In this document: one piece after another, positions 42,017 to 53,095 of the stretch
How positions within the stretch are numbered: position 1 is the stretch's first letter
Layout: each line of letters opens with the position of its first letter
Assembly (NCBI RefSeq): GCF_900095205.1
Contig: NZ_LT606951.1
Span: forward strand, 992,001-1,056,000
Direction: 5' to 3'
DNA: 64,000 nt
Origin: Polynucleobacter necessarius
GTDB taxonomy: Bacteria; Pseudomonadota; Gammaproteobacteria; Burkholderiales; Burkholderiaceae
Program-made: the position numbers and the translations under genes
Notes under the pieces: model-generated
The model's database searches: none
What the model was told of the DNA's origin: nothing
Seen by the model: only the letters and a program-made list of their open reading frames with translations

Positions 42017-45000
42017 ATGTCTGATGCATTAAATCTAGCACCCCTCATACCCGCACCCCGGGCTGGGCAGCGCTTTACCTTTTCAGGCTTGGTTGGGTCA
42101 GCTGACGCTGCCTTACTGGCTCAAACTGCCCTTCGCTATCGCAATGATTATTCCGTTATGGTGATTTTTTGCGCACAAGCGCAAGAGGCCCAACGCCTTC
42201 TGGAAGAAATTCTTGCATTTGCGCCACAGCTAAAAGTGCGATTGTTGCCTGATTGGGAGATTCTTCCCTATGACCATTTCTCCCCTCATCAGGATTTAGT
42301 CTCCGAACGTTTAGCAACTCTTTACGAATTGCTGAATGGTAGTTGTGGCATTGTTTTGGTCCCCATCACAACCGCACTGCAACGCTTGGGCCCACCGAAC
42401 TTCTTATCGGGCCATACATTTTTCTTCAGGCAAGGCGATAAGCTCAATGAGGCAGCACTCAAGTTACAACTTCAACAAGCTGGTTACGATCCAGTAAGTG
42501 CTGTAATGCGCCCTGGTGAATATAGTATTCGCGGTGGACTGATAGATCTATTTCCTATGGGGTCTAGCCTTCCTTATCGACTTGATTTATTTGGCGATGA
42601 AATTGAGCAAATTAGAGCATTTGATCCCGATACCCAACGCAGTCTCTACCCCGTAAAAGAAGTTCGCCTTCTTCCTGGCCACGAATTCCCATTTGATGAT
42701 GCTTCAAGAACCGCCTTTAGAGGTCGTTGGCGTGAGGTTTTTGAGGGTGATCCCACTCGTTGTTCAATATATAAGGATGCTAATCTAGGTATTCCCAGTG
42801 CGGGCATTGAATCTTACTTGCCACTCTTTTTTGAAGAACAGTCAAATGTCTTTGACTACTTCCCACGCTCCGGGGGTCCAGTTTGGTTAGTAAGCATAGG
42901 GGATATAGAAGAAACGATTCGAGGCTTTTGGAAAGATACGCTTTCTCGTTATGAGTTTTTCAAGCACGATCTTGATAGACCGATTCTTCCGCCTAAAGAT
43001 TTATTTTTAGATGTTGATGAGTTCTTCTCCACATCTAAACCATATGCCCGCATATCACTTGAGAAAAACGCTACCGAAAACCCTCAATTTCATCCCGTTC
43101 CAGATTTAGCCGTTCATCGCAGGGACAATGATCCACTGTCACGTTTAAGGAGTTTGGTTTCCCAAGAAAAATTCAGAATTCTCATTTGTAGCGATAGCGC
43201 TGGTCGAAAAGAATCTATTCGACAACTCCTAGAAGAAAATAACTCTGTATCAGGGCAGGATGGCAAGCCGCTTTATCCCTTAAAGCCTGAGGGCTTTGAA
43301 AGCATCGCCGACTTTGTAAAAAGTGGTTCATATTTTGGTCTAGTTACCGCTCCACTCTTTAATGGTTTTTTATGGCCGGCCGAGAACTTGCTGGTCATTA
43401 CCGAGGCTGAGCTCTTTACATCTACAGCCAGACAACGACGTAAGGGCAAAGGATCTGAGAATGCCGATCCCGATATGTTGTTTAAGGATCTTTCAGAACT
43501 CAAGATTGGGGATCCGGTAGTTCATGCAGAACATGGAATTGGTCGCTATCAGGGCTTAGTGATATTAAATTTAGCACCCCCTAAAGAAGCGCCCATCTTT
43601 GAAGAATTTTTACATCTGCAATATGCGGGTCAAGCCACTTTATATGTCCCTGTTCAACAATTACAAATGGTTACTCGCTACGCGGGATCGGATCCAGACT
43701 CAGCCCCTCTTCATCAATTAGGGTCTGGTCAGTGGGATAAAGCTAAGCGTAAGGCGGCACAACAGATTCACGATACCGCAGCAGAACTCTTAGGTCTTTA
43801 TGCCGCTAGAGCAATTCGCAAAGGCCATGCCTTTGAATTCTCAGCGCATGACTATGCCGCATTTGCTGAGAGCTTTGGATTTGAGGAAACTCCCGATCAA
43901 GCGAACGCGATCTCCGCAGTGATTGGTGATATGACTAGCGGCACGCCGATGGATCGCTTGGTATGCGGCGATGTTGGCTTTGGTAAGACTGAGGTTGCTC
44001 TCAGGGCAAGCTTTGTTGCGGTGATGGGCGGGAAACAAGTGGCTATCCTAGCGCCTACCACCCTACTCGCTGAACAACATGTCGCCACCTGGAAAGATCG
44101 CTTTGCAAACTGGCCCGTGCGGATAGTCGAACTATCCCGCTTTAAAACAAACAAAGAAATTAATACCGCCTTAGAAGCTATCGCCAAAGGTGAAGCAGAC
44201 ATCATTATTGGCACGCACAAATTACTATCCAAGGAAACGCAATTTGCCAATTTGGGCTTGGTCATTGTGGATGAAGAGCACCGCTTTGGTGTTCGTCAAA
44301 AAGATGCCCTCAAGGCTCTTCGTGCCGAGGTAGACATTCTGACCCTAACCGCCACTCCGATACCTCGTACCTTAGGCATGGCCATGGAAGGTCTACGCGA
44401 GTTTTCCATTATCGCTACCGCTCCACAAAAACGTCTAGCGATTAAAACCTTTGTCCGTCGCGAAGGTGATGGAGTAATTAGAGAAGCAGTATTACGAGAA
44501 ATTAAACGTGGTGGTCAGGTCTACTTTTTACATAACGAAGTAGAGACGATTGAGAATCGCAAGCATGCCCTACAAGAACTCATTCCAGAAGCACGAATTA
44601 GCGTAGTGCATGGCCAAATGCACGAGCGTGAATTAGAGTCTGTGATGCGTGAATTTGTTACTCAGCGCACCAATATCCTTTTATGTACCACTATTATTGA
44701 AACCGGCATTGATGTACCCACTGCCAATACCATCATCATGCACCGCGCTGATAAGTTTGGTTTAGCTCAATTACACCAACTTCGCGGACGCGTTGGAAGA
44801 TCACACCACCAAGCCTATGCTTATCTCCTAGTTCCAGATCCTGAGGCTTTAAGTAAACAAGCTCAGTTACGTTTAAACGCCATTCAAGCAATGGAAGAGT
44901 TAGGCTCAGGATTCTATTTGGCTATGCATGACCTTGAGATCCGTGGCGCTGGTGAAGTATTAGGCGATAAGCAATCTGGAGAAATACATGAAATCGGTTT

Positions 45001-45559
45001 TCAGTTGTATGCCGAAATGCTCAATCGCGCAGTAAAATCTTTACGAAGTAGCAAAAAGCCTGATTTACTTTCTCCTTTGCAGGCAACGACAGATGTGAAT
45101 TTAGGAGTTCCCGCCTTACTTCCCGAAGACTACTGCCCAGATGTGCATGAGCGCCTGTCTTTGTATAAACGCTTTGCTGGCACCAATGATTTCTCAGAAT
45201 TAATGGGATTGCGAGAAGAATTGGTTGACCGTTTTGGTGATCTACCAGATCAAGTTAAATCTTTTTATGAAACCCATCGCTTGCGCTTAGAAATGGCAGA
45301 GTTTGGTATCAAAAAGATTGATGCCACCCCTGCATCAATTCAGATTCAATTTATTCCTAATCCACCAATTGATCCCATGAAGATCATTCAATTGATTCAG
45401 TCATCTAAATTTATTCAGTTAAACAGCCAAGATAAACTCAAAGTACTACCGCAAAAAGAGCGTGAATTTGAGAAATTAGAGCAACGACTTGATGCCATTC
45501 GGCAAGTCCTGCGTCGCTTAAATGAATCAGCCGTTCTTAATAGCGCCAAGGTAAGCTAG
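42017..45559 (+). CDS. mfd: Transcription-repair coupling factor Mfd
   Basis: Removes stalled RNA polymerase and recruits UvrABC. 1180 residues with UvrB-like N-terminal part (RLLPDWEILPYDHFSPHQDL), polymerase-interacting CarD-like domain (DPVVHAEHGIGRYQGL, about 500), Walker A GDVGFGKTEVALRA (about 655), IVDEEHRFGVRQKD (about 755), translocation module and C-terminal D7 region. Intact over 3.5 kb. Divergent from ispD. Conservation shows that transcription-coupled repair is kept in this decaying genome. Confidence 0.96.
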   Translation: MSDALNLAPLIPAPRAGQRFTFSGLVGSADAALLAQTALRYRNDYSVMVIFCAQAQEAQRLLEEILAFAPQLKVRLLPDWEILPYDHFSPHQDLVSERLATLYELLNGSCGIVLVPITTALQRLGPPNFLSGHTFFFRQGDKLNEAALKLQLQQAGYDPVSAVMRPGEYSIRGGLIDLFPMGSSLPYRLDLFGDEIEQIRAFDPDTQRSLYPVKEVRLLPGHEFPFDDASRTAFRGRWREVFEGDPTRCSIYKDANLGIPSAGIESYLPLFFEEQSNVFDYFPRSGGPVWLVSIGDIEETIRGFWKDTLSRYEFFKHDLDRPILPPKDLFLDVDEFFSTSKPYARISLEKNATENPQFHPVPDLAVHRRDNDPLSRLRSLVSQEKFRILICSDSAGRKESIRQLLEENNSVSGQDGKPLYPLKPEGFESIADFVKSGSYFGLVTAPLFNGFLWPAENLLVITEAELFTSTARQRRKGKGSENADPDMLFKDLSELKIGDPVVHAEHGIGRYQGLVILNLAPPKEAPIFEEFLHLQYAGQATLYVPVQQLQMVTRYAGSDPDSAPLHQLGSGQWDKAKRKAAQQIHDTAAELLGLYAARAIRKGHAFEFSAHDYAAFAESFGFEETPDQANAISAVIGDMTSGTPMDRLVCGDVGFGKTEVALRASFVAVMGGKQVAILAPTTLLAEQHVATWKDRFANWPVRIVELSRFKTNKEINTALEAIAKGEADIIIGTHKLLSKETQFANLGLVIVDEEHRFGVRQKDALKALRAEVDILTLTATPIPRTLGMAMEGLREFSIIATAPQKRLAIKTFVRREGDGVIREAVLREIKRGGQVYFLHNEVETIENRKHALQELIPEARISVVHGQMHERELESVMREFVTQRTNILLCTTIIETGIDVPTANTIIMHRADKFGLAQLHQLRGRVGRSHHQAYAYLLVPDPEALSKQAQLRLNAIQAMEELGSGFYLAMHDLEIRGAGEVLGDKQSGEIHEIGFQLYAEMLNRAVKSLRSSKKPDLLSPLQATTDVNLGVPALLPEDYCPDVHERLSLYKRFAGTNDFSELMGLREELVDRFGDLPDQVKSFYETHRLRLEMAEFGIKKIDATPASIQIQFIPNPPIDPMKIIQLIQSSKFIQLNSQDKLKVLPQKEREFEKLEQRLDAIRQVLRRLNESAVLNSAKVS

Positions 45560-45580
45560 GCATCCACTATTATTCAATCT

Positions 45581-46471
45581 ATGGCCAACCATCAGACTAT
45601 CGTTGCTCTATCTAGAGAACCCATTGCAGAAAAGTTCGTTTTTGAACTAAAAAATCACGCGCATCTTTTGGGCGTTAGTTTGCACACGCTTGACGATCAA
45701 ATTTTTAACGGAATTTACTACAGCGCACGCTGGGAAAGCAGTCACCATTTAGAGGCTTTGCAAAGAGAAGCGCTGAGAAGTATTGCAGCTAAATTTAGCT
45801 CTGATCTCTGTTTCTTGCGTTCTGATTTAGCCCCCCAAAATATTCGTGTATTGGCTATGGATATGGATTCCACCCTTATTAATATCGAATGTATAGATGA
45901 GATAGCGGATTTCACAGGAAAGAAGTCAGCAGTAGTTGAAATTACGGAAGCCACGATGCGCGGTGAAATTAAAGACTTCCAAGAAAGTCTAAGACGGCGA
46001 GTTTCCTTGCTTGAGGGTGTTCATGCTGACGCCCTTGAATCTGTCTATCGCAAACGTTTAAAACCAAACCCTGGAGCAGTTGAACTTTTAACGGGCGCCA
46101 ATGAACGAGGTCTATACACCCTTTTAGTATCTGGAGGCTTTACTTTCTTTACTGAAAAATTGCGCCAGCAAATGGGATTTAAGCAAACGCAAGCCAATAC
46201 GTTGGAGATTATTGACGGCAAGCTAACCGGTAAGGTTCTTGGCGATATCGTGGATGGTGTCGCTAAGGCTAAGCATTTGGATGCAGCCTGCGAACGTCTG
46301 GGTTGTACCAAAGCTAAGTCCATCACCATGGGTGACGGTGCTAATGATTTGATCATGATGAATGGCTCGGGGATTAGCATTGCATACAAAGCTAAGCCCG
46401 TTGTCAAAGAAAAAGCCGACGCGGCTTTTGACCATGTCGGCTTAGATGCTGCCTTACTGCTGATCTCTTAA
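45581..46471 (+). CDS. serB: Phosphoserine phosphatase
   Basis: Last step of serine synthesis. HAD-superfamily motif I with the nucleophile Asp in VLAMDMDSTLINIECID near residue 93, motif II TLLVSGGFTFFTEKLR near 185, motif III KHLDAACERLG and motif IV ITMGDGANDLIMM near 250. The N-terminal 85 residues form an ACT-like regulatory part. 296 residues. Starts 21 bp after mfd. Intact, so serine is made by the cell. Confidence 0.94.
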   Translation: MANHQTIVALSREPIAEKFVFELKNHAHLLGVSLHTLDDQIFNGIYYSARWESSHHLEALQREALRSIAAKFSSDLCFLRSDLAPQNIRVLAMDMDSTLINIECIDEIADFTGKKSAVVEITEATMRGEIKDFQESLRRRVSLLEGVHADALESVYRKRLKPNPGAVELLTGANERGLYTLLVSGGFTFFTEKLRQQMGFKQTQANTLEIIDGKLTGKVLGDIVDGVAKAKHLDAACERLGCTKAKSITMGDGANDLIMMNGSGISIAYKAKPVVKEKADAAFDHVGLDAALLLIS

Positions 46472-46506
46472 GATTTACCTAAGAGATCTTTGGTAATTCT
46501 GTGTGG

Positions 46507-47692
46507 TTACAGGCACTCGAAAATAGTCGCAATACCTTGACCACCACCAATACACATTGTTACCAACGCATATTTACCTTGAACACGAGGTAATTCGTGA
46601 ATTGCCTTAGTAGCAATTGCGGCACCTGAACAACCGATTGGGTGACCCAAAGCGATTGCACCGCCATTTACGTTGGTTTTAGTAGGATCTAATCCCAAGC
46701 CTTTAGTCACCGCGAGCGCTTGAGCCGCAAAAGCTTCATTAGACTCAATCACGTCAATTTGATCCAATTTCAGACCAGCACGCTCAAGGGCAATCTTGGT
46801 CGCAGGAATTGGTCCTTCTCCCATGATGTAGTTAGGGATACCCGCAATCGCATAAGATACCAAACAAGCGATAGGCTTATGACCAGCTTTCTTGACGGTT
46901 TCAGCATCAGCCAAAACAAAGAATGCAGCACCATCATTAATACCTGATGCATTACCAGCGGTTACTGAGCCGCCCTCTTTTTTGAAAACTGCCTTCATCT
47001 TGGCGAGTGTTTCCATCGTGGTATCTGGTTTCACATGCTCATCGGTATCAAACGCCACTTCACCCTTACGAGTTTTAATGGTGATTGGAACGATTTGAGA
47101 TTTAAAGCGACCCTCTTTAATCGCATTCGCAGCACGGCGATGAGATTCAACCGCAAGCGCATCTTGCTCATCGCGTGTGAGCTTCCATTTTTCTACGAGG
47201 TTTTCTGCGGTAACTCCCATATGACCAACGCCAAATGGGTCTGTTAACACAGCAACCATCAAATCAAGCATCTTGGTATCGCCCATACGAGCGCCGCTGC
47301 GCATTTCTGGAGAGCCATACATACCGCGAGACATCACCCAACGCCGCCGCCAATACCATAATCACAATCACCCAGCATGATTTGCTGTGCAGTCGTTACG
47401 ATTGCTTGCAAGCCAGAACTGCATAAGCGATTTAACGCCATTGCCACTGATTCCATTGGCAAGCCAGCTTGGATCGACGCAACGCGCGCAACATAGGCAT
47501 AACGACTATCAGTAGGAATAGTGTTTTACCCACGGTAACGTAATTAATTAAGGCTGGATCCACACCAGAACGAGCCACCGCCTCTTTCATCACAATACCG
47601 CCAAGTTCTGATGGCTCAAAACTACTGAGAGAGCCATTAAAGGTACCGATTGCGGAACGTACTGCATTTAAGACAACGACATCACGACTCAT
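46507..47692 (-). pseudogene. Acetyl-CoA C-acetyltransferase (PHB-type thiolase), frameshifted
   Basis: Thiolase forms acetoacetyl-CoA, the first step of polyhydroxybutyrate synthesis. ATG 47692 reads MSRDVVVLNAVRSAIGTFNG until a one-base shift near 47525. The active-site block with LCSSGLQAI (about 47425) is in another frame. A missing base near 47342 gives TGA instead of the GGGVEVMSR sequence. The last 276 codons are open, with NVNGGAIALGHPIGCSGA and the second cysteine in MCIGGGQG. Best described as phaA/bktB-like. Two indels only. Confidence 0.9.
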
Positions 47693-47776
47693 ATTAATCC
47701 CCTTATCTAAGCCCAAAAAGTGGGCTAAATTAATAATTCAACCATCATTTTTAATACATTAGTCAAGTTTCGGCTA

Positions 47777-49120
47777 TTAGGTCATGCCCTTGGGAGTCTT
47801 AGGACCGACACTCGAATAATTTCCACCTGCAAGATAACGTTTAGAGGCTTGCTGGGCGGTAAAACCCGCACCAGACCATCAATTTCGGGAGCATCACCAA
47901 TAGTTCTGCCAATTCCACCGGATTCATCCACACGATCAATGATGACCTGAATTCGTTTGCCTATTTTTTTGGCAAGCCTTTCGACAGAGATGGCCTCTGC
48001 TTTTACCATGAACTTTGCACGACGTTCTTCACGAATTTGATCCGGAACTGGGTTGTCTAATAAATTGGCAGTAGCGCCCTCAACTGGCGAATATGCAAAA
48101 CATCCCACACGGTCAATTTGAGCCTCATCTAAAAAGTTAAGGAGATACTCAAACTCCTCTTCAGTCTCGCCAGGAAAACCGGCAATAAAGGTGCTGCGAA
48201 TTACGAGGTTTAGATAGGCTTGACGCTAAACCCCAAAATGCGCTCAACATTTTTCTCGCCAATCGCTGGGCGTTTCATGCGCTTGAGCACATCAGGATGA
48301 GCGTGTTGCAATGGAATATCGAGGTAAGGTAAAATACCATAACCATGCTCGGAGAATTCGGCCATTAAAAGCAAAACATCATCTACATGAGGATAGAGAT
48401 AAGCATAATGTAATCTCACCCAAACCTGATGTTCACGTGCAATTTAATTTAAGGCATTTACCAAATCAAACATTTTAGTTTTTACTGGTTTTCCATCCCA
48501 AAAGCCTGTGCGATATTGAATATCAACGCCATAAGCACTGGTATCTTGAGAGACCACCAACAGCTCTTTGACGCCCGACTCAAATAAACGCTTTGCCTCA
48601 AGCAACACTTCGCCTATGGGCCAAGAAACTAAATCTCCGCGCAAACTAGGAATAATGCAAAAAGTACAGCGATGATTACAGCCTTCACTGATTTTCAAAT
48701 AGGCGTAATGTTTCGGAGTGAGCTTTACACCTGTCGGCGGAACTAAATCTGTGAAAGGATCATGGGGTTTTGGTAAATGCAAATGGATTGCCTGCATTAC
48801 CTCGTCGGTAGCATGCGGGCCTGTAACCGCAAGTACTTTAGGGTGAATGCTAGGAGATCACTACCATCCGCATTTTTTCTGACACCGAGGCAGCCCGTTA
48901 CGATTACTTTACCGTTTTCAGCTAAGGCTTCACCAATCGCTGACAGACTCTCCTCTACAGCGGAATCTATAAAACCGCAGGTATTCACGACCACTAGATC
49001 AGCGCCGGAATAATCCTTGGCAGTTTCATACCCTTCGGCGCTCAATTGCGTGAGGATTAACTCAGAATCTACCAATACCTTAGGGCATCCTAAGGAGACA
49101 AAACCAATTTTTCCAGCCAC
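47777..49120 (-). pseudogene. rimO: Ribosomal protein S12 methylthiotransferase RimO, frameshifted
   Basis: RimO is a radical-SAM enzyme adding a methylthio group to Asp of ribosomal protein S12. From ATG 49120 the N-terminal cluster motif [18 protein letters not shown] is in frame; breaks near 48860 and 48800 precede the radical-SAM cysteines in [18 protein letters not shown] (about 48690). Further breaks near 48430, 48215 and 48115 separate the TIM barrel pieces ([20 protein letters not shown]), and the TRAM domain part breaks near 47845. Stop at 47777. Loss removes a non-essential ribosome modification. Confidence 0.9.
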
Positions 49121-49122
49121 AA

Positions 49123-49683
49123 TTATTCTTTTTCGGCTTTATTGGGCGGAGAAGTAAATGGAAAGTTTCCAAAAATATTTTGTGAACCCTGCATTTGCTC
49201 TTGCATCTTAATGAAGAGATCTTTGCTTTGCTCCATGTAGTTACCCATTAATCCCTGCATCAATGGGTTTTGCAGATTCATCATTTGAGACCAGGCCTCA
49301 GGGGTACTTCCAGCACTGAGACCTTTGGTTTGATCGCCAAGTTTATTGTGTATATCCACAAAAGATTGCATAGTCTTTTCTAGATAATTTCCCATCAAAC
49401 CTCGCATGGAATTTCCATAAAAGCGAATGATTTGGGACAGCATTTGTGATGAGAATACTGGCGCTCCGCCAGCCTCTTCTTCAAGAATTATTTGTAGCAA
49501 TATATTGCGTGTTAAATCTTCTTTAGTTTTAGCATCAACAACTTTGAATACCTCATTTGCCATCACCAAGCTTTTGATATCTGACAAGGTGACGTAGGCA
49601 CTTGTCTGGGTATCGTAAAGACGACGGTTGGGGTACTTCTTGATGAGCCGATCTTCGCCAGCTCGTTTTGTGCGGGTTACCAT
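49123..49683 (-). CDS. phaR: Polyhydroxyalkanoate synthesis repressor PhaR
   Basis: PhaR senses PHB granules and represses phasin genes and its own gene. 186 residues. The DNA-binding N-terminal part with [20 protein letters not shown] (residues about 13-32) and the PHB-accumulation regulatory domain are whole; two copies of [16 protein letters not shown] near 95 and 145 flank the amphipathic C-terminal part. It is completely open and starts after AAGGAAA. It is the only intact gene of the PHB group here, which is unexpected. Confidence 0.92.
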   Translation of the reverse strand: MVTRTKRAGEDRLIKKYPNRRLYDTQTSAYVTLSDIKSLVMANEVFKVVDAKTKEDLTRNILLQIILEEEAGGAPVFSSQMLSQIIRFYGNSMRGLMGNYLEKTMQSFVDIHNKLGDQTKGLSAGSTPEAWSQMMNLQNPLMQGLMGNYMEQSKDLFIKMQEQMQGSQNIFGNFPFTSPPNKAEKE

Positions 49684-49758
49684 GTTTTTCCTTACTCTTT
49701 ACTGCATCGCAACATCAGTGTAGTTTAGCCCTAGTTTGACCCAAAGGTAAATACACTG

Positions 49759-49802
49759 TGTTGCGTGCTGCAAATACTGCAATATTGCTGCAGCGCAATA
49801 TT
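49759..49802. promoter_or_regulatory. TGC/GCA-rich palindrome upstream of phaR, candidate PhaR operator
   Basis: The stretch between phaB and phaR contains a perfect inverted repeat (AATATTGC, six bases TGCAGC, GCAATATT; 49781-49802) and beside it TTGCGTGCTGCAAATACTGC (49761-49780). PhaR of related bacteria binds TGC-rich palindromes and regulates itself, so this is a good operator candidate. The same hairpin touches the phaB stop and could alternatively be an mRNA 3' structure. Confidence 0.45.
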
Positions 49803-50532
49803 AACCAGTATGAATACCGCCGTTTAGCGAAAAGTCTGCGCCAGTTGCATAGCCGCCATCTTCTGAGGCAATCCAACAGCAAATAGAGGCAATCTCATCA
49901 GGAGTTCCTAAACGCTTCACAGGAACCCCGGAAACAATCTTCTCTAAAACATCTTCGCGAATAGCCTTCACCATATCTGTACCGATATAACCAGGAGAAA
50001 CTGTATTCACAGTAACGCCTTTAGTTGCCACCTCTTGTGCTAAAGCCATAGTAAAACCATGTAAACCCGCCTTAGCAGTTGAATAGTTGGCTTGACCAAA
50101 TTGACCTTTTTGGCCATTTACAGAAGAGATGTTGATGATGCGACCCCAGTTGTTATCAACCATTCCGTCAATAACTTGCTTCGTTACGTTAAATAAAGAA
50201 TTCAGGTTGGTATCAATCACCGCTTTCCATGCATCTGGTGTCATTTTGCGGAAAACGCTATCACGCGTAATACCGGCATTGTTAACCAACACATCAACGC
50301 GACCTACTTCAGCTTTCACCTTCTCAAAAGCGGCAACTGCGCTATCCCAGTCAGAAACGTTACCTTCTGAGGCGATGAAATCATATCCAAGAGCCTTTTG
50401 CTCTGCGATCCAACGATCTTTGCGAGGTGAATTAGGACCGCAGCCAGCAATGACCTTAAAGCCATCTTTAGCAAGACGTTAACAAATAGCGGTACCAATA
50501 CCACCAGTTACATATGCGACTTTTTGAGACAT
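49801..50532 (-). pseudogene. phaB: Acetoacetyl-CoA reductase PhaB, nonsense codon
   Basis: NADPH-dependent SDR enzyme, second step of PHB synthesis. ATG 50532 (after GGGGAAA) reads MSQKVAYVTGGIGTAIC and then TAA at about 50479 where a CAA (Gln) is expected before RLAKDGF. The glycine-rich cofactor loop is also shorter than the usual TGGMGGIGTAI, suggesting a 9-base in-frame loss. Downstream the whole frame is open: LVNNAGITRDSVF, INISSVNGQKGQFGQANYS with catalytic Ser, Tyr and Lys, and ends in GGIHTG. An internal start (GTG 50319) would lack the cofactor fold. Confidence 0.9.
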
Positions 50533-50564
50533 TACTTTCCCCTTTTTAAAAGCTTTGTTAATTG

Positions 50565-52196
50565 TTATTTGAGTTCAGGTGTTGCTTTTTCTTTTACATA
50601 CACACCCGGCGCTGCTTCCATTTTTTATACTTGGCATTACCAAAAGTTTTGCAAGCAGGTTTTTGCTTGCCAGCATATTGCTCAAGCCATTTCGTATAGT
50701 CGGGCCACCAACTTCCAGGAATCTGTTTTGCGCCTTCTAACCACTCATGTGCAGTTGGAGCAATCTTGTTATTTTCAAAGTAGTAGCGTTTATTTTTTAC
50801 TGGCGGATTAATCACGCCTGCAATATGACCAGATGCTCCTAGAACAAAACGATTCTTGCCCTTCAAGATATGGGTTGACTCGTAGGCAGATTGCCATGAA
50901 ACAATATGATCTTCTTGTGAAGCGTAAAGATAAGCGGGACATTTAATTTTGCCAAGATCAATCTTCTCACCACATATTGTGACGTTACCTGGCTTAACCA
51001 AATCATTTTGCAAATAGGTATGACGCAAGTACCAACAGTACATGGCACCAGGAAGATTGGTAGAGTCACCGTTCCAATACAGCAAGTCAAATGGAGGCGG
51101 TGAATTGCCCTTAAGGTAATTCTCAACTACATAATTCCACACCAAATCATTTGGCCGCAAGAATGAGAAGGTATTACCCAAACCCAATCCCGACATCATT
51201 CCGTACTTGCCACCTTTACCGCCAATGGTATTCTCTCGCATCTCAACCATGCCTTCATCAATAAAGACATCGAGAATGCCGGTATTAGTGAAGTCCAACA
51301 AGGTTGTAAAGAGAGTCAAACTAGCAGCAGGATGCTCATCACGGACCGCCAGCACAGCTAAGGCAGAAGTTGTTAAGGTGCCGCCAACACAGAATCCCAA
51401 GATGTTAATTTGCTTAGTGTTACCAATCTCTTTGACAACATCAATCGCCTTGATCACGCCTTTACCGACGTAATCATCCCAGCTCACCTCAGCCATAGAT
51501 GCGTCTGGATTTTTCCAAGACACTAAAAATAGTGTGGCCTTGACTGACCATGTGGCGCACAACCGAGTTATCAGGCTGTAAATCTAATATGTAATATTTG
51601 TTGATGCAAGGTGGCGCCATTAAGTAAGGACACTCAAACACCTGTTCTGTTAAGGGCGTGTATTGAATTAATTCAAACAAGTCATTACGAAATACCACAT
51701 GACCTTCAGTGGTGGCGATATTTTTGCCAACCTCAAAAGCAGATTCATCTGTTTAAGATACCTTGCCTTTTTTCATGTCCCCCAAAAGGTTCACAACCCC
51801 CTTTTGAATAGATTGTCCCTAAGTGCTAATAATGCTTTCTAAAACCTCTGGGTTGGTCGCAATAAAGTTTGATGGTGACAGGGCATCAATCGTCTGCTCA
51901 GTTGTAAACAGAATTTTCTGTTTCGACTTTTCATCCGTTTCAACTGCCTTAGCCAAAGCCATTAAATGCTTTGAATTGAGCAGATAGGTCGCAGCGATTA
52001 CCTTGCTCCATGAAGGGTGCCATGCCTTTCCAGCAAAACGACGACCCTTAACTTCAATCGCCTCAGGATTGGTGGCAATATGCGCCAACTCCGTGAAATA
52101 TTCTTTTTGAATTTCGGATAAGCGCTCTGGTGGAATTAGTGCCATATGGTGCGGCGCCAAAGATGGCGTTGCACCAGTATTCATGCCTGCAAACAT
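50565..52196 (-). pseudogene. phaC: Class I poly(3-hydroxyalkanoate) polymerase PhaC, broken
   Basis: PHB synthase. From ATG 52196 the first 125 codons are open, then TAG (about 51820) and TAA (about 51754) interrupt the same frame. A missing base in a T-run near 51535 breaks VSQGHT from [18 protein letters not shown]. The next 300 codons are open, carrying the lipase-box-like nucleophile in ILGFCVGGTLTTSA, Asp in YASQEDHIVSWQSAYE, and His in LGASGHIAGVINPP. Another shift near 50620 displaces the last residues (MEAAPGVYVKEKATPELK) to the stop at 50565. Four independent lesions. Confidence 0.93.
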
Positions 52197-52311
52197 AGTA
52201 ATCTCTTCAATTAATTAAATACATTCTCAACCCTTAAGCCTTTTAGAGTTATACGCAATAACCCTAGCCCAATCAATAAGCTAGTAGTAACCCGTATGAT
52301 TTTCGTAAGGG

Positions 52312-53095
52312 TTATTTTGAAATCCAGATGGCAGACGCAAATCTTCCTGTTTCGCCATCACGACGATAAGAGAAAAAACGCGCAGCATCTTTAACCGTGC
52401 AAAACTCACCATCAAAAATAGCTTTTACACCGCAAGCCTCAAGACGAGCCTCAGCAAGCAGATAGATATCAGCTAAATATTTCCCTTTTTTATTGGGAAT
52501 TGATTGAAAAGCATTCTCAGGCAGTGACATGCCAGCATCTTCAAAGGCGCTCACTACATCCTGACCTACATCAAACTTATCAGGGCCGATTGTCGGCCCT
52601 AACCAAGCCATCACATTACTTGCTACATCACCTGAAATATTGAGTAACTCGGCAACAGTGTTTTCCAGTATTCTTGCGCAAAGACCCCTCCAGCCGGCAT
52701 GAGCCACACCTACAACGGTTCCGCATGAATTGGTGAACAACACAGGCAAACAATCCGCAGTCATCACAACCAATACCCCCCGGCTGATTGGTCACTGAGG
52801 CATCTGCCGTAATCACTTCATCACGAATTGATTGACGACTCTGAGGAGTGCTGACTTCAGTGCTGTGGATTTGCTTTAACCAAAGCGGTTCAGTAGGCAG
52901 AGTACTGGCAAATATTGCTCTATTGGTTTGAACATTCTCAATCGAATCACCCACGTGATCACCCAGATTCAGAGAGTCAAAAGGTGCATTACTCACCCCA
53001 CCCGATCGGGTACTTATCAAGGTGTGAACTGAGGAGTGTGCTGGCCACTTGGCAAGAAAAAACTCACGATTGTGATTCTTTCTCAATAGAAGCAA
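52312..53095 (-). pseudogene. pgeF: Purine nucleoside phosphorylase/laccase-domain protein (YfiH/PgeF), frameshifted
   Basis: YfiH-family proteins bind copper or zinc and act on purine nucleosides; PgeF also edits peptidoglycan precursors. The first part holds THISTRSGG-like LISTRSGGVSNAPFDSLNL and LKQIHSTEV. A one-base change within a G6 run near 52778 shifts the frame just before MTADCLPVLF; the second part (VGVAHAGWRGLCARILENTV, FFSYRRDGETGRFAS) is open to 52312. Its start lies within the end of rluD and is uncertain (no ATG; TTG 53095 or a later codon). One lesion only, so this is the weakest pseudogene call in the window. Confidence 0.8.

Noticed and set aside
46471-46506. Imperfect inverted repeat AGATTTACC/GGTAATTCT between serB and the thiolase relic
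   Set aside because: The stem is AT-rich with a mismatch and no T-run, so a terminator is not supported.
52312-53095. Sequencing error in the G6 run as the cause of the pgeF frameshift
   Set aside because: It cannot be excluded from the sequence. I kept the pseudogene call because neighbours have non-homopolymer lesions, but lowered the confidence.
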